64,000 bases of DNA from a bacterium (GTDB taxonomy: Bacteria; Acidobacteriota; Thermoanaerobaculia; Multivoradales; J023). Each line of letters opens with the position of its first letter. Positions within the stretch are counted from its first letter, which is position 1. The notes below the pieces were generated by a model that searched no databases, was not told the origin of the DNA, and was given only the letters and a program-made list of their open reading frames with translations. The position numbers and the translations under genes were made by a program. Below, in pieces: positions 1-9,274 of the stretch. The DNA is taken from assembly GCA_024226315.1 (NCBI GenBank), contig JAAELT010000725.1, positions 53,429-117,428 on the forward strand. Direction: 5' to 3'.

Positions 1-3000
1 TATGCCGCGCGGCGTCGGCCGCGGTGGCGGGATTGGCTTCCCGCGGGTATTCTGCGGGCCGTTTTGGCACTGCAACTCCTGGCCGGGGCGGCGCTCGCTC
101 AAGAGGACGCGACCGTCCGCCTGCAGGTCGAGGTGCTCGACGCCAAGGGCCAGGTGCCGGCGGATCTGACCGCCGCCGATCTCGAGGTCGTGGAGGGCGG
201 GTCGGCCCTGCCGCTGACCAGCCTGAGCGCGCCCGCGGCGGTGGGCGCGCCGGGCCGGCTCGTGATCTACATCGACCAGGCGTTGTCGTCGAGCTTCACC
301 GTCAAACGCGCGGCGGAGGCGCTGGCGCCACTGGCCGGCCCGCTGACCGAGCTCGGCGAAGTGGAGATCGTGGTCGCCGCCGAGACGCCCGAGCAGGAGC
401 TGCGCTCCCGCGACCGGCTGGTCGTGAGCGAGAAGCTGTCGCGCATGGCGCTCACCGATTCCGGCGATGCCGGAGTACTGGAGATCAGAGGGCGCGTGAT
501 GCGCGACCTGCGGCTGGCCTCTTCGACGCCGCTCGCGCCGGCGGACGTGGCGGAGATCGTGGTCGCCGGCATCGAGGAAGAGCTCGAGCTGATCCGAGCG
601 CGCCGCGAGCAGCTGCTGGCCTGGGCCGCGCCGCCCTCCGGCGCCGAGCCGGGCCGGCGGATCCTGTTGCTGATTCTGGACGGTTTCGACCTCGATCCTG
701 TCGACTATTACGTACAGCAGCTGGACGACGGAGAGGTCCGGTCGGTGGTGCGCGAGGCGGCGAAGCTCGAGACCTTGGACGCCTCGGTGCGGGAAACCTC
801 GCGCGCTCTTTCTGGCCTCGGCTGGACGGTGCTGCCGGTGGCCATGCAGGCGGACGACGAAGAACCGCCGGCGCTCGAGTACAAGCCGATCGAGATCGGC
901 GGCGACCGGGGTACCACGTCGGCGCCCGGCATCACCATCCGGCCCGGCTCCCTGTTCGGCCGGCGCAAAGCGGAGGAGCCGGAAGAGCCTGAAATCCCAG
1001 AACCCGTCTTGTTGCGGCCGCGTGAGCCCCTGAATCTGATCGCCGAGGCCACGGGCGGCGAGGTGGTCACCTCCGATCAGGCCCTGCGCGACGCCGTGTC
1101 GCGCGTCGCGGGCCGGTTCGAGATCGGCTACAGCTCGGCGCTTCCGCTCGAGGCGAATCTGGAGCGGATCGAGGTCCGCGCCGTGCGGCCGGGCCTCACC
1201 GTGCGCGCGCGCCGCTGGCAGAGCCGCGCGGTGCCCGCAGAGGTCGCCGCCATTCGCCTGCGGCGTCTGCTGTCCGGCATCGAGGACGACGGCGGATTCG
1301 ACGTCGCGGCGGTGCTGACCCTGGACGAGCCGAAAGAGGAGGGCGCGGCGCCGTCCACCGCCCAGCTCGAGGCGCGGCTCGATCTTCGCGAGCTCGAAGC
1401 CGCGACCCCGGACGAAGAATGGCAGGCCGCGGCCGCCGCCGTCTTCCGTGTCAGCCTGGCGGTCACCGGCACCGGAGCGGAGCCGCGGCGCCTGCACCAG
1501 GAGGTGGTGCGTGCCGAGGATCTGAGCGACTTCGAGGAGTGGCGCTATCGCACCCGCCTGGAGCTGCCCGACGACGCCGGTGAGGTCGCCGTGCTGGTGG
1601 AGGAGCTTTCCGGTGGCTACTGGGGCGGCCGCCGGGCGACGGTGGTGCGCGGCGACTGGGCGGCCGCGGGCGACGAGCTGTTGCCGGCGCCGACCGTGAT
1701 CGAGATCGTGCGGCCGGAGCGGGAGATCCTGCGCGGACGGGTCAAGTTCCAGACCGAGGTCTACGACACCGCGGTGGCGCGGGTCGACTTTCTGCTCAAC
1801 GACCGCGAGGCAGCGTCGGTCGCAAGACCCCCGTTTAGCACCCGGCTCAGCCTCGGGCAGACCCCCCGTCGCCAGACCCTGACGGTTGTCGCCTACGACG
1901 CCGGGGCCAGTGAGCTGGGGCGTGACTCGATGGTGCTCAACGGCGGCGAAGGCGGCCTCGGGGTCCAGATCGTGCGCCCCGAGAGCCAGCGCGGCACCGG
2001 TTGGGTGGAGGTCGAGGCCGACATCGCCGTGCCGGCCGAGCACCGGCTGGACCGCGTGCTGTTCTTCTGGAACAACGAACCGGTCGCCACCGTCTACGCC
2101 GCGCCTTTCCGGCAGCGCGTCTTCATCTCCGAGGAGAAGCCCATGGGCTACGTGCGGGTGGTGGCGCTGCTCGAGGACGGCACGCTGGCCGAGGACGTCG
2201 CCTTCATGAACGGCCCCGACCATGGCGAGCGCCTGGAAGTGAACCTCGTCGAGCTCTACGTGGTGGTCACCGACCCCGCCGGCCGGCCGGTACGCGGTCT
2301 CGAGCAAGACGAGTTCCGGATCCGCGAGGACGGCGTGCCCCAGGACATCGCCACCTTCAGCGACGCCAGCGATCTGCCGCTGACCCTGGGGATGGCGATC
2401 GACTCCTCGGCCAGCATGTTCGTCAAGCTGCCGCGGGTACAGAGCGCCGCCATCGACTTCCTGCATTCAACCTTCTCCGAGCAGGATCGCGCTTTCGTGG
2501 TCGACTTCGACTCCGAGCCGCGGCTGGCCCGCAGCACCACCAGCAGCCTGGACCGCATCGTGCGCTCGATCGACAGCCTGGAGGCCAACGGCCGCACGGC
2601 GCTGTGGGAGTCGGTGGTGTTCTCGCTGGTGCAGCTGCAGGGCGTGCGCGGGCGCAAGGCCCTGATCGTGTTCTCCGACGGCGCCGACGAGGACGACCAG
2701 TTCCCGTTTCGCTCGTCGCTGTCGGTAGCCAAGAAGATGGGTGTGCCGATCTACCTGATCCTGATGCGCAAGCAGCCCAAGAACGAGAACGGCCTGAGCC
2801 TGCTGACGCGTTCCTTCACCTCGCGGGTCAACCGTCTGGTCGAGGCCACCGGTGGCCGGGTCTTCTACGGCAAGGAGTACCGCGACCTGGGTGAGGTCTA
2901 CGAGGAGATCGAGCAGGAGCTGCGCAGCCAGTACCTGCTCACCTATTACCCCAAGGCGCCGTCGCGTGGCGAGTCGTGGCGCACCGTCAACATCGATGTC

Positions 3001-3048
3001 GGGCGTCGCGGCCTGAAGCCGCGGACGCTGTCCGGGTACTGGGACTAA
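1..3048 (+). CDS. VWFA-domain secreted protein, 5' end outside window
   Basis: The frame is open from base 1. The first in-frame start inside the window is TTG at 64, but the residues before it (an Arg-rich stretch, then a hydrophobic run ending ALAQ) look like the N-terminal part of a signal peptide. I therefore think the true start lies upstream. About 1000 residues are present. The C-terminal ~270 residues form a von Willebrand A domain with a MIDAS-like DSSAS (D780 counting from TTG 64), an NGRTALWE loop and FSDGADE, ending in a 'SQYLLTYYP' segment. This layout is typical of acidobacterial VWFA-related proteins. The central part looks Ig-like (two 'IVRPE' segments each starting a beta-rich module). 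The N-terminal third has a short VWA-like stretch ('LLLILDGFDLD'). It probably acts in the periplasm or at the cell surface; the ligand is unknown. Confidence 0.85.
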   Translation, partial: YAARRRPRWRDWLPAGILRAVLALQLLAGAALAQEDATVRLQVEVLDAKGQVPADLTAADLEVVEGGSALPLTSLSAPAAVGAPGRLVIYIDQALSSSFTVKRAAEALAPLAGPLTELGEVEIVVAAETPEQELRSRDRLVVSEKLSRMALTDSGDAGVLEIRGRVMRDLRLASSTPLAPADVAEIVVAGIEEELELIRARREQLLAWAAPPSGAEPGRRILLLILDGFDLDPVDYYVQQLDDGEVRSVVREAAKLETLDASVRETSRALSGLGWTVLPVAMQADDEEPPALEYKPIEIGGDRGTTSAPGITIRPGSLFGRRKAEEPEEPEIPEPVLLRPREPLNLIAEATGGEVVTSDQALRDAVSRVAGRFEIGYSSALPLEANLERIEVRAVRPGLTVRARRWQSRAVPAEVAAIRLRRLLSGIEDDGGFDVAAVLTLDEPKEEGAAPSTAQLEARLDLRELEAATPDEEWQAAAAAVFRVSLAVTGTGAEPRRLHQEVVRAEDLSDFEEWRYRTRLELPDDAGEVAVLVEELSGGYWGGRRATVVRGDWAAAGDELLPAPTVIEIVRPEREILRGRVKFQTEVYDTAVARVDFLLNDREAASVARPPFSTRLSLGQTPRRQTLTVVAYDAGASELGRDSMVLNGGEGGLGVQIVRPESQRGTGWVEVEADIAVPAEHRLDRVLFFWNNEPVATVYAAPFRQRVFISEEKPMGYVRVVALLEDGTLAEDVAFMNGPDHGERLEVNLVELYVVVTDPAGRPVRGLEQDEFRIREDGVPQDIATFSDASDLPLTLGMAIDSSASMFVKLPRVQSAAIDFLHSTFSEQDRAFVVDFDSEPRLARSTTSSLDRIVRSIDSLEANGRTALWESVVFSLVQLQGVRGRKALIVFSDGADEDDQFPFRSSLSVAKKMGVPIYLILMRKQPKNENGLSLLTRSFTSRVNRLVEATGGRVFYGKEYRDLGEVYEEIEQELRSQYLLTYYPKAPSRGESWRTVNIDVGRRGLKPRTLSGYWD

Positions 3049-3064
3049 GAGGCTGCTGCCGCGT

Positions 3065-3183
3065 CGTCCTGATGGCCTGCGGGCGGTGCTCTAGCTTCAT
3101 CCCGGCCTGTGAATCCGCCCAGTACTCGATCGCGCTGCGCTCCGTCCTCGGCCATCAGGCCGCCGCTCAGGGCTCGACGAGGG
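3065..3183. repeat. dispersed 3'-end repeat, copy 1 (~119 bp)
   Basis: This intergenic segment directly follows the VWFA stop codon. It matches the reverse complement of 34745-34860 in three blocks: a 26-bp block beginning CGTCCTGATGGCC, a ~22-bp block containing GCGCTCCGTCCTCGGCCATC, and the terminal CTCGACGAGGG. The middle is diverged. The outer blocks carry the inverted pair CCTGATGGCC / GGCCATCAGG, so the element can fold on itself. Confidence 0.7.
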
Positions 3184-3197
3184 TTCTTGGCTCTCAC

Positions 3198-3231
3198 CCT
3201 TGAAAAAGGGGGGAGTTGGAGGGGGATTCTC
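3198..3231. repeat. purine-rich dispersed repeat, copy 1
   Basis: A short G/A-rich stretch (TTGAAAAAGGGGGG, then GTTGGAGGGGGATTCTC) lies in the M32 leader. Its reverse complement begins GAGAATCCCCCTCCA, matching 43183-43197 ahead of the thiolase gene. Similar 'AATCCCCCTC' elements are common intergenic repeats in many high-GC bacteria. Function unknown. Confidence 0.45.
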
Positions 3232-3258
3232 CGGGCCATTACCGCTAGAATCCCCGGT

Positions 3259-4764
3259 ATGGACCTGAGCACCGCCGAGCGGCGGTTTCGCGAGCTGTGG
3301 GGGGATATCCGCGACCTGATCTCGGTCGGCGATCTGCTCGAATGGGACCAGGAGACCCAGATGCCGGCCGGCGGCGTCGAGTCTCGCGCCAAGATGGTGG
3401 CGACGCTCGAGGGCCTCAAACACCGTGCTCTGAACGCGCCCGAGCTACACGAGGCGCTCGACACGTGCGCCGAGTCAGCGCCCGAGGGCAGCCTGCTTGC
3501 CGCCCAGGTACGCAGTGCTCGGCTCGACGTTGATCGCGCGGTGAAAGTACCCGCCAGCTTGACCCGCGAGATCGCCGAGGCGCGGGTCGGCGGCCTCGAG
3601 ACCTGGCGCCGGGCGCGCGAAGCCGCTGATTTCGATCTCTTCGCCGGCCACCTGGAGAAGCTGGTCGAGCTGCGGCGGCAGGAGGCCGCGGCGCTCGATC
3701 CGGGCGGCAACGCCTACGACGCCATGCTCCACCTGTTCGAGCCGGGGGCGAAAGAGGCCGATCTCGAGCCGCTCTTCGCCGATCTGCGCGAGAAGCTCAC
3801 CCCGCTGGTTCAGGCGGTGATCGAGCGCGCCCCGCAAGTCGACGAGACGCCGGCGGCCGGCGACTTCCCTGCCGACCGGCAACATGCCTTCTGCCGCCGG
3901 CTGGCCACCGCGATCGGTTTCGATTTCGACTCCGGGCGTCTCGATCTCTCCACGCACCCTTTCTGCATCGGCATCGCCCGCCAGGATGTGCGCATGACCT
4001 GGCGCTACGATCCGCGGGATTTCCGCTCCGCGGTCTTCGGAGTGCTGCACGAGAGCGGCCACGGTCTGTACGAGCAGGGGCTGCCCGCCGATCAGCGCGG
4101 CATGCCGGTCGGTGACGCCGTTTCGCTCGGCGTGCACGAGTCGCAGTCGCGCCTGTGGGAGAATCATGTCGGCCGCAGCCGCGGGTTCTGGAGCTGGGCG
4201 CTGCCGCACTACCGCGAGGCCTTCCCCGACGCTCCCGAGGTCGACGTCGACCGCATGTGGCCGCTGCTGCACACGGTGCGGCCGTCCTTCATCCGGGTCG
4301 AGGCCGACGAGGCCACCTACAACCTGCACATCGCGGTGCGCTTCGAGATCGAGCGCGCGCTGCTCGCACGCAAGCTCGAGGTCCGTGATCTGCCCGAGGC
4401 CTGGGACGACCTCTACGAGCAGCTGCTCGGCATCCGCCCCGAGAACGCCGCCGACGGTGTGCTGCAGGACATCCACTGGGCCCAGGGCATGTTCGGCTAC
4501 TTCCCGACCTACACCCTGGGGACCATGGCCGCCGCCCAGCTGTTCGCCGCCGCTGGCCGCGACCTCGGTGACCTCGAGGCCATGTTCGCGGCCGGCGAGT
4601 TCCAGCCGCTGCTGGACTGGCTGCGCGAGAACGTGCACCGTCACGGCAGCCGCTGGCAGGCGCCCGAGCTGATCGAGCGCGCCACCGGCTCGCCCCTGGC
4701 CGCCGACGACCTGCTCGCCTACCTTCGCCAGACCACCGAGGAGGTCTACGGCGTGTCTGAATGA
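3259..4764 (+). CDS. M32 family carboxypeptidase (Taq-type)
   Basis: A 501-residue zinc metallocarboxypeptidase that would remove C-terminal amino acids from peptides in the cytoplasm. The zinc motif HESGH is at residues 264-268. It is followed by 'LGVHESQSRLWENHVGRS', the family's HES(Q)-containing helix, and 'RVEADEATYNLHI' supplies the usual substrate-binding segment near the C-terminus. Length fits the family (~500 aa), and there is no signal peptide. I chose ATG 3259 over the upstream extension to 3109 because that extension crosses the two intergenic repeats and is Arg/Pro-rich noise. It is probably a monocistronic housekeeping gene. Confidence 0.93.
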   Translation: MDLSTAERRFRELWGDIRDLISVGDLLEWDQETQMPAGGVESRAKMVATLEGLKHRALNAPELHEALDTCAESAPEGSLLAAQVRSARLDVDRAVKVPASLTREIAEARVGGLETWRRAREAADFDLFAGHLEKLVELRRQEAAALDPGGNAYDAMLHLFEPGAKEADLEPLFADLREKLTPLVQAVIERAPQVDETPAAGDFPADRQHAFCRRLATAIGFDFDSGRLDLSTHPFCIGIARQDVRMTWRYDPRDFRSAVFGVLHESGHGLYEQGLPADQRGMPVGDAVSLGVHESQSRLWENHVGRSRGFWSWALPHYREAFPDAPEVDVDRMWPLLHTVRPSFIRVEADEATYNLHIAVRFEIERALLARKLEVRDLPEAWDDLYEQLLGIRPENAADGVLQDIHWAQGMFGYFPTYTLGTMAAAQLFAAAGRDLGDLEAMFAAGEFQPLLDWLRENVHRHGSRWQAPELIERATGSPLAADDLLAYLRQTTEEVYGVSE

Positions 4765-4780
4765 GCCCAACGCCTCCGCG

Positions 4781-4953
4781 GTGCCCCAGCCTCTACCGGA
4801 CTGGCAGAAGCAGCTCCTCGACGAGCGTCTGCAGACCAGCGTCGACGAAGACGGGGAGACCTGGGAAAGCGTTCGGGATGTCGCCGAGGCGAAGGAATGG
4901 TATGCCGATCAGCGGCCGGCGTCTCAGCGGCCGGCGTCTCAGCGGCCGGCGTC
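4781..4953 (+). pseudogene. possible addiction-module antitoxin remnant
   Basis: The gap after the M32 gene holds a short frame starting MPQPLPDWQKQLLDERL and continuing to 'GETWESVRDVAEAKEWY'. It resembles the C-terminal part of small addiction-module antitoxins ('..W...LD.RL....dG..WEEV...'). The frame then runs into a tandem repeat and antisense to the next gene, and no toxin is adjacent. I regard it as a weakly supported relic. Confidence 0.2.
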
Positions 4954-4958
4954 TCAGC
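4914..4958. repeat. 15-bp tandem repeat, three copies
   Basis: The unit GGCCGGCGTCTCAGC occurs three times head to tail at 4914-4928, 4929-4943 and 4944-4958, with partial copies on both sides. The array covers the stop codon region of the minus-strand gene that ends at 4954, so copy-number change would alter only its 3' edge. Confidence 0.85.
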
Positions 4959-6603
4959 GGCCGCAACGCCAGCGCGAGGTGTCGCCCGACTCGAAGCCGT
5001 CGGCGAAGATCGCGTCGGGATCGCCGACGTCGCCGGTAAACTGGTGGACGTCGATCATGGTCTGCGCGACGCGGTAGAAGTAGCTGCTGTTGAACAGGCC
5101 GCCGTGCGGAGCAAGGGCGCCGAAGCCGTCTGTGGCTTGATCGTAGTAGCTGGACCAGTAGTCGATTCGCCGCGCGGGTCCCGAGTGGTTCGGATCGAGG
5201 TACTCCTCGCCCCGCACGTCGACGATCGGGCTGCCGTCCTCGAGGCCAACGAGATCCAGCAGGTGCTCGATGTTGTTCTCGTTTCCCGTGGGCGGCAGAC
5301 TGCACAGAGTATGGTGACTCTGGTAGAGGAACGGACGGCCGTTGCTCTCGGAGAAATGAACGTAGGCCGACGAGGGCAAGACCCCGAGTTGCACCTGATA
5401 CCTGCGGTTGACGGCGTTGAACGAGCATGCCTGGCCTGGCACGGAGGCCGGATCAATACAGGCGGTGACGTCGTAGATCTGCAGGATCCCGCTCGAGGTC
5501 TGGCCGGCGCTGTTGATGACGCCGGCGTAATACCGGCGCGGCCCGGCGTCCTCGACGATCGAGAACAGCTCGACGCCGTGACTGATGTTGTCGAGGCCCT
5601 CGAGCACCACGTCGCTGGTCGGCGGCAGGGCGGTGACGTCAGTGATCTCGCGGATCTCGACTCCGAGGCCGTTGCCGGGGTTGAAGTCGAAAAGGCCGTC
5701 GCTGACGATCATGAAAAGCCTGGCCTGCCCATCCACCGTGGCTTCCAGCACGTTGACGTACTCGGCCCGGTTGTAAGGCCAGCTTTCGATCCGCCCGCGC
5801 CACACTGGATCCGAGTTGCCGCCGCAGAGATTGACCGCCTGGTTGGTGGCCTCGAAGCACGGGCCGATCTCACGGGCGCGTGTCATGTCGTAGACGTGGA
5901 CGCCGTTGTTGAGCGCGAAGAAGGCGTAGGAACGGCCGCCGAAGTTGGCCGCCGCGACCTGTTCTCCGACTCGCGAAGTGTCCTGGTAGAGCTGAAACGG
6001 AGCGGTCTTTTGGGCGGCGTCCCAGATGGTCGGTCCCACCGGACCGTCGCCCGCCAGCGCCACCAGCGTGGAGCCAGGGGAGGACACCGGATCGATCGCC
6101 GCGATGTCCCAGTGCTTGAAGTACTCGTGAGCGTGGGGGACCCCATACGTATCGAAGTCGCCGATCCAACCATCTCGCTGAGACAGCCATTGAGGCGCGG
6201 TCTGAAAAGCGCCGCCGATATTCCAGATTTGAAAGCCGGAGTTGTAGGCGGTGAACAGGTAGGAACCGGCGGAGTTGGAGACGAGATCGATCCCCCAGAA
6301 CAGCTCGTTGCCGCTCAGCAGGCCCGGCTGCTCGAAGCCCGCGTAGGAGGTACTGTCGCGCTCGGCCGGCAGCGCCTGGGCGAGCGGATCCGCGGGTTGG
6401 AAGCTCTGGGGCCACAGCTCGACCGTGCCCTGGCCCGGAATGGTCCGAAACTGGTCGATCGGGATTGCCGGGCTGCCGTCGAAACAATTGATCGTGCCCG
6501 GCTCGCCGCCGCCGGCGATCGCCGCCGCCGGCGACCACACGACGAGACCACACAGGCCAAGGGCAGCGATGGCCAGGTTGAATCGAGAAATGTGTGTCCT
6601 CAT
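4954..6603 (-). CDS. secreted beta-propeller-like protein with DGFESG tail
   Basis: A 549-residue protein with a signal peptide (MRTHISRFNLAIAALGLCG..., cleavage near AIAGG). The body has repeated 'FQIWNIGG', 'GVHVYDMT' and 'LQIYDVT' strands, like LVIVD-type propeller proteins that report a value and bind ligands outside the cytoplasm. The extreme C-terminus reads IFADGFESGDTSRWRCGR. A closely similar short tail is, from memory, seen on many secreted proteins of Acidobacteriota and some Proteobacteria and may act in surface sorting. I chose ATG 6603 because GAAAGGAG precedes it at good spacing; the ATG 11 codons upstream has no such site. Function not established. Confidence 0.75.
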   Translation of the reverse strand: MRTHISRFNLAIAALGLCGLVVWSPAAAIAGGGEPGTINCFDGSPAIPIDQFRTIPGQGTVELWPQSFQPADPLAQALPAERDSTSYAGFEQPGLLSGNELFWGIDLVSNSAGSYLFTAYNSGFQIWNIGGAFQTAPQWLSQRDGWIGDFDTYGVPHAHEYFKHWDIAAIDPVSSPGSTLVALAGDGPVGPTIWDAAQKTAPFQLYQDTSRVGEQVAAANFGGRSYAFFALNNGVHVYDMTRAREIGPCFEATNQAVNLCGGNSDPVWRGRIESWPYNRAEYVNVLEATVDGQARLFMIVSDGLFDFNPGNGLGVEIREITDVTALPPTSDVVLEGLDNISHGVELFSIVEDAGPRRYYAGVINSAGQTSSGILQIYDVTACIDPASVPGQACSFNAVNRRYQVQLGVLPSSAYVHFSESNGRPFLYQSHHTLCSLPPTGNENNIEHLLDLVGLEDGSPIVDVRGEEYLDPNHSGPARRIDYWSSYYDQATDGFGALAPHGGLFNSSYFYRVAQTMIDVHQFTGDVGDPDAIFADGFESGDTSRWRCGR

Positions 6604-6640
6604 CGCGTCTCCTTTCACCACGCCACCTCCAGACACCGTT

Positions 6641-6669
6641 CTTACAGTAACTGAGTTATGTTACCGCAA
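6641..6669 (-). promoter_or_regulatory. candidate sigma-70 promoter for the propeller gene
   Basis: On the minus strand, TTGCGG (6669-6664) and TGTAAG (6646-6641) are separated by 17 bp. The spacer contains an inverted pair, GTAAC / GTTAC. The element lies about 40 bp upstream of ATG 6603. The -10 match is only moderate. Confidence 0.35.
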
Positions 6670-6762
6670 CATGGGTTGTATCGGGTAGCCCCATCCGTCT
6701 CAAGCGCTCCAAGGAGCTCGCGGAGCTTGACGCGAGGCTTCAGCGCGGGTCAGCCTTGGCCC

Positions 6763-7806
6763 ATGAACGAAAGAGCAATGTGGTTTCACCGGGTGACGAC
6801 GGCTCTCGGCGTCGCCGCGCTCGTAATCTTCAGCCTCGGTTGCCAGACCGGGGTGCCTACCGAGGCAGCGCCCGAGCCGGCAGCCGCGCCGGTCACTTCG
6901 GACAACGAGCAGGTGCAGGGACGCGGCGAGGGCAAGGACCAGTGGTGGGACGCGCTGCCGCGCGCGGCCTGGTCGGCGTTCGAGCGCGTCGAGCAGGGCC
7001 AGGACTGGTTCGAGGTTTACGAGATACGGCCCGGCGTGCTCGCCATCTACGAGCCGGGTCAGTTCGAGGAGGTCATCTCGTACCTGATCGTCGGCACCGA
7101 GCGGGCGCTGCTGTTCGACACCGGCCTCGGCATCGGCGACATGCGCCGGCTGACAGCCGAGCTCACCGACCGCGAGGTGATCGTGATCAACTCGCACACC
7201 CACTACGACCACGTCGGCGGCAACCACGCCTTCGAGACCATCTACGGCACCGATCTCGACTACACGAGCGAGCACGAGCTCGGCCGGCCGCACGAGGAGG
7301 TCGCCGAGTTCGTTGGCGAAGGCTGGATCTGGAAACAGACTCCCGAGGGCTTCTCGGCCGACGACTACCTGTCGCGCCCCTTCACCGTCTCCCACGTGGT
7401 GGAAGACGGTCAGGTGCTGGCCCTCGGCGGCGTCGAGCTCGAGGTCCTGCTCACCCCCGGTCACGCGCCTGACTCCCTGTGCCTGCTCGACCGCGAGCGC
7501 CGGCTGCTGTTCACCGGCGACACCTTCTATCCCGCCACCCTCTACGCTCACCTGCCCGGCTCGACCTTCAGCGACTACGAGCGCACCGCCGGGCGGCTCG
7601 CCGAGCTCGCTGACGCGGTCGACGTCGTCCTGCCGGCGCACAACGAGCCCACCATGCCCGCCAGCGATCTGATCGCGTTGCGGGATGCCTTCGACGCCAT
7701 GCGCGAGGAGGGGACCTCCTTCGTGCTCACCGACGGCAGCCGGGAGTACGACTTCGGCCGGTTCTCGATCCTCGTCTCCGACCCGCCGCCCTGGTCGGCG
7801 GAGTGA
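6763..7806 (+). CDS. metallo-beta-lactamase-fold lipoprotein hydrolase
   Basis: A 347-residue MBL-fold hydrolase. The metal motif HTHYDH is at residues 145-150, followed by 'TPGHAPDSL', 'FTGDTFYPA' and 'VVLPAHNEP', so all the usual metal ligands are present. The N-terminus is hydrophobic and ends in SLGC, an imperfect lipobox, so the protein is probably periplasmic and perhaps lipid-anchored. Start options are ATG 6763 and ATG 6778; I prefer the first. The substrate cannot be inferred; glyoxalase-II-like, lactonase or arylsulfatase-like relatives are all possible. The gene converges on the PH-domain operon, with 14 bp between stop codons. Confidence 0.8.
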   Translation: MNERAMWFHRVTTALGVAALVIFSLGCQTGVPTEAAPEPAAAPVTSDNEQVQGRGEGKDQWWDALPRAAWSAFERVEQGQDWFEVYEIRPGVLAIYEPGQFEEVISYLIVGTERALLFDTGLGIGDMRRLTAELTDREVIVINSHTHYDHVGGNHAFETIYGTDLDYTSEHELGRPHEEVAEFVGEGWIWKQTPEGFSADDYLSRPFTVSHVVEDGQVLALGGVELEVLLTPGHAPDSLCLLDRERRLLFTGDTFYPATLYAHLPGSTFSDYERTAGRLAELADAVDVVLPAHNEPTMPASDLIALRDAFDAMREEGTSFVLTDGSREYDFGRFSILVSDPPPWSAE

Positions 7807-7820
7807 CTGAGCAAACGTCG

Positions 7821-8564
7821 TCAGGCAACGAGGCTGCGCAGAGCCCGGGCTTCGGAGAGGACCTGTTCGCCGGCCGCGAGGAGCTCGCCGGCACCGGCCA
7901 GCTCGTCGACTTCCGGCGGCACCGCTTCTACCTCGTCCGGGTCGCCGAGGCCGGCGGAGCGCAAGCGGCGGAGGTGGCTGAGGATCGTGTCGCGGATCTC
8001 GGCCGGGTTGTCCACGCCCCGGAAGTAGCCCAGGTGCAGGTTCTCGGCCAAACCCTTTTGCTGCTCGCCGGGGCCGGAGCCGCCGCCGCCGCCCGCCGTG
8101 CGCACTTCCAGATCGGAGATGCCGAAGGCCCGCTGCAGCGGGCCCTGGCGGACCGAGACATTCTGGATGTTCGAGAAGGTCATCGTCCGCTCCCGGACCC
8201 TGATCAATCCCTCGCGAATGCGCAGGCTGCGATCGGTGACGATGTACCACCGATACTGGTAGTCCAGCGACACCATGAGGAACGAGAAGGCCATTTGCGA
8301 CAGGAAGCCCGCGACGGCGAGACCTTCGAGGATGCCACGCAGATTACCGATCGACCCAGCCTCCACGAACAGTCGGGAACCCACCAGAGCGACGACGCCC
8401 AACAGCAGGACGGCCTGCCTCAGAATCCAACCCAGCAGCCGATAACTGAAGAAGCCGGGTGCGGCGCGGAAGACCCTGAGCGAGCCCGGGGCGCCGACTG
8501 GTGCCTCGGGTTCGGGCGGCACCTTGAGCAGACGCTTGATCAGCTCCTCGAGCCGCCTACGCAT
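7821..8564 (-). CDS. PH domain (bPH2/DUF304-like) membrane protein
   Basis: A 247-residue protein with two hydrophobic segments (around residues 45-65 and 75-95), followed by 'YRWYIVTDRSLRIREGLIRVRERTMTF' and 'NIQNVSVRQGPLQRAFGISDLEV'. This is the signature of bacterial PH-like DUF304 domains (YdbS/YdbT family). A glycine-rich loop interrupts the domain near residue 155. The ATG at 8564 lies 8 bp inside the upstream gene, indicating translational coupling. The C-terminal ~70 residues are acidic and alpha-helical. Likely an envelope protein of unknown role acting with the next gene. Confidence 0.75.
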   Translation of the reverse strand: MRRRLEELIKRLLKVPPEPEAPVGAPGSLRVFRAAPGFFSYRLLGWILRQAVLLLGVVALVGSRLFVEAGSIGNLRGILEGLAVAGFLSQMAFSFLMVSLDYQYRWYIVTDRSLRIREGLIRVRERTMTFSNIQNVSVRQGPLQRAFGISDLEVRTAGGGGGSGPGEQQKGLAENLHLGYFRGVDNPAEIRDTILSHLRRLRSAGLGDPDEVEAVPPEVDELAGAGELLAAGEQVLSEARALRSLVA

Positions 8565-9129
8565 CACCGGCCTCCTCACCCGCCGCGCGACGCTCCTCGA
8601 ATGCCAGGCGGAGGGCGCGCAGCTCCTCGGCCACCGAGTGCAGGGTCGCGGTGAGCTGCGTGGCGACCACGGGGTCGAGCTCCGCCTCGCGATCGGCCGC
8701 AGCGCTCTGCTTCCGGGGACCGGCGTCGTGCCGAGCACCGCGCATCTTGCCGTACAGGAAGTCTCTGAGTGCCTGGAATTGTGCCAGGCCCTCGATCGTC
8801 ATTTCCGCCTTGGCGCTGCCGCTCGCGGTCTGGATCTCGATCCGCGCCAGGCCGAGCCAGCGCTCGACCAGGTTGCTGGCCAGGTGGATATCCTGGATGC
8901 GGGCATAGGTGAGGTTGATCTCGCGGCGGAAGAGAATCCCCCAGCGCATCGACACGCCTTCCTCGTCGAATCGGTAGCGCAGCGTGTGGTAGCGGAAGAA
9001 CAGCGGGATCAGGGGGACGAAGAAGAACGGACCCAGCAACAGCGACTGGAGGAAGTAGTAGGTCAACAGACTGGATTCGGGCCGTTCGAGGGCGAATATC
9101 TCGTTCTCGGTGAGGGTGGGCTCACTCAT
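8557..9129 (-). CDS. PH domain (bPH2/DUF304-like) membrane protein, first of pair
   Basis: A 190-residue protein. Residues 22-45 form a transmembrane hairpin (LLTYYFLQSLLLGPFFFVP). A bPH2 domain follows, with 'LRYRFDEEGVSMRWGILFRRE' and 'INLTYARIQDIHLASNLVERW', the characteristic DUF304 strand order. The C-terminus is a charged helix. GGGAG sits 9 bp before ATG 9129. Pairs of such genes, coupled as here, are common (YdbS/YdbT-like). The pair is transcribed away from the 42-bp palindrome array. Confidence 0.75.
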   Translation of the reverse strand: MSEPTLTENEIFALERPESSLLTYYFLQSLLLGPFFFVPLIPLFFRYHTLRYRFDEEGVSMRWGILFRREINLTYARIQDIHLASNLVERWLGLARIEIQTASGSAKAEMTIEGLAQFQALRDFLYGKMRGARHDAGPRKQSAAADREAELDPVVATQLTATLHSVAEELRALRLAFEERRAAGEEAGDA

Positions 9130-9274
9130 GTCTCTGGTCTCCCTGAGATCGACAGTCTCCTGGCAGTGGCGGGCATACTGAGAAGGGTACGGCGCGACGG
9201 AGGCACCTATTCTCGGCGCCTGCCGTGCGAGTAGAGCCTGTCACAAAGTCGTAGGTCTGGATGAGAGGAGAGTA

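Noticed and set aside
4897..6654. Plus-strand open frame of 585 codons
   Set aside because: It is a shadow of the propeller gene on the minus strand, which has a signal peptide and ribosome site; the plus frame begins in the tandem repeat.
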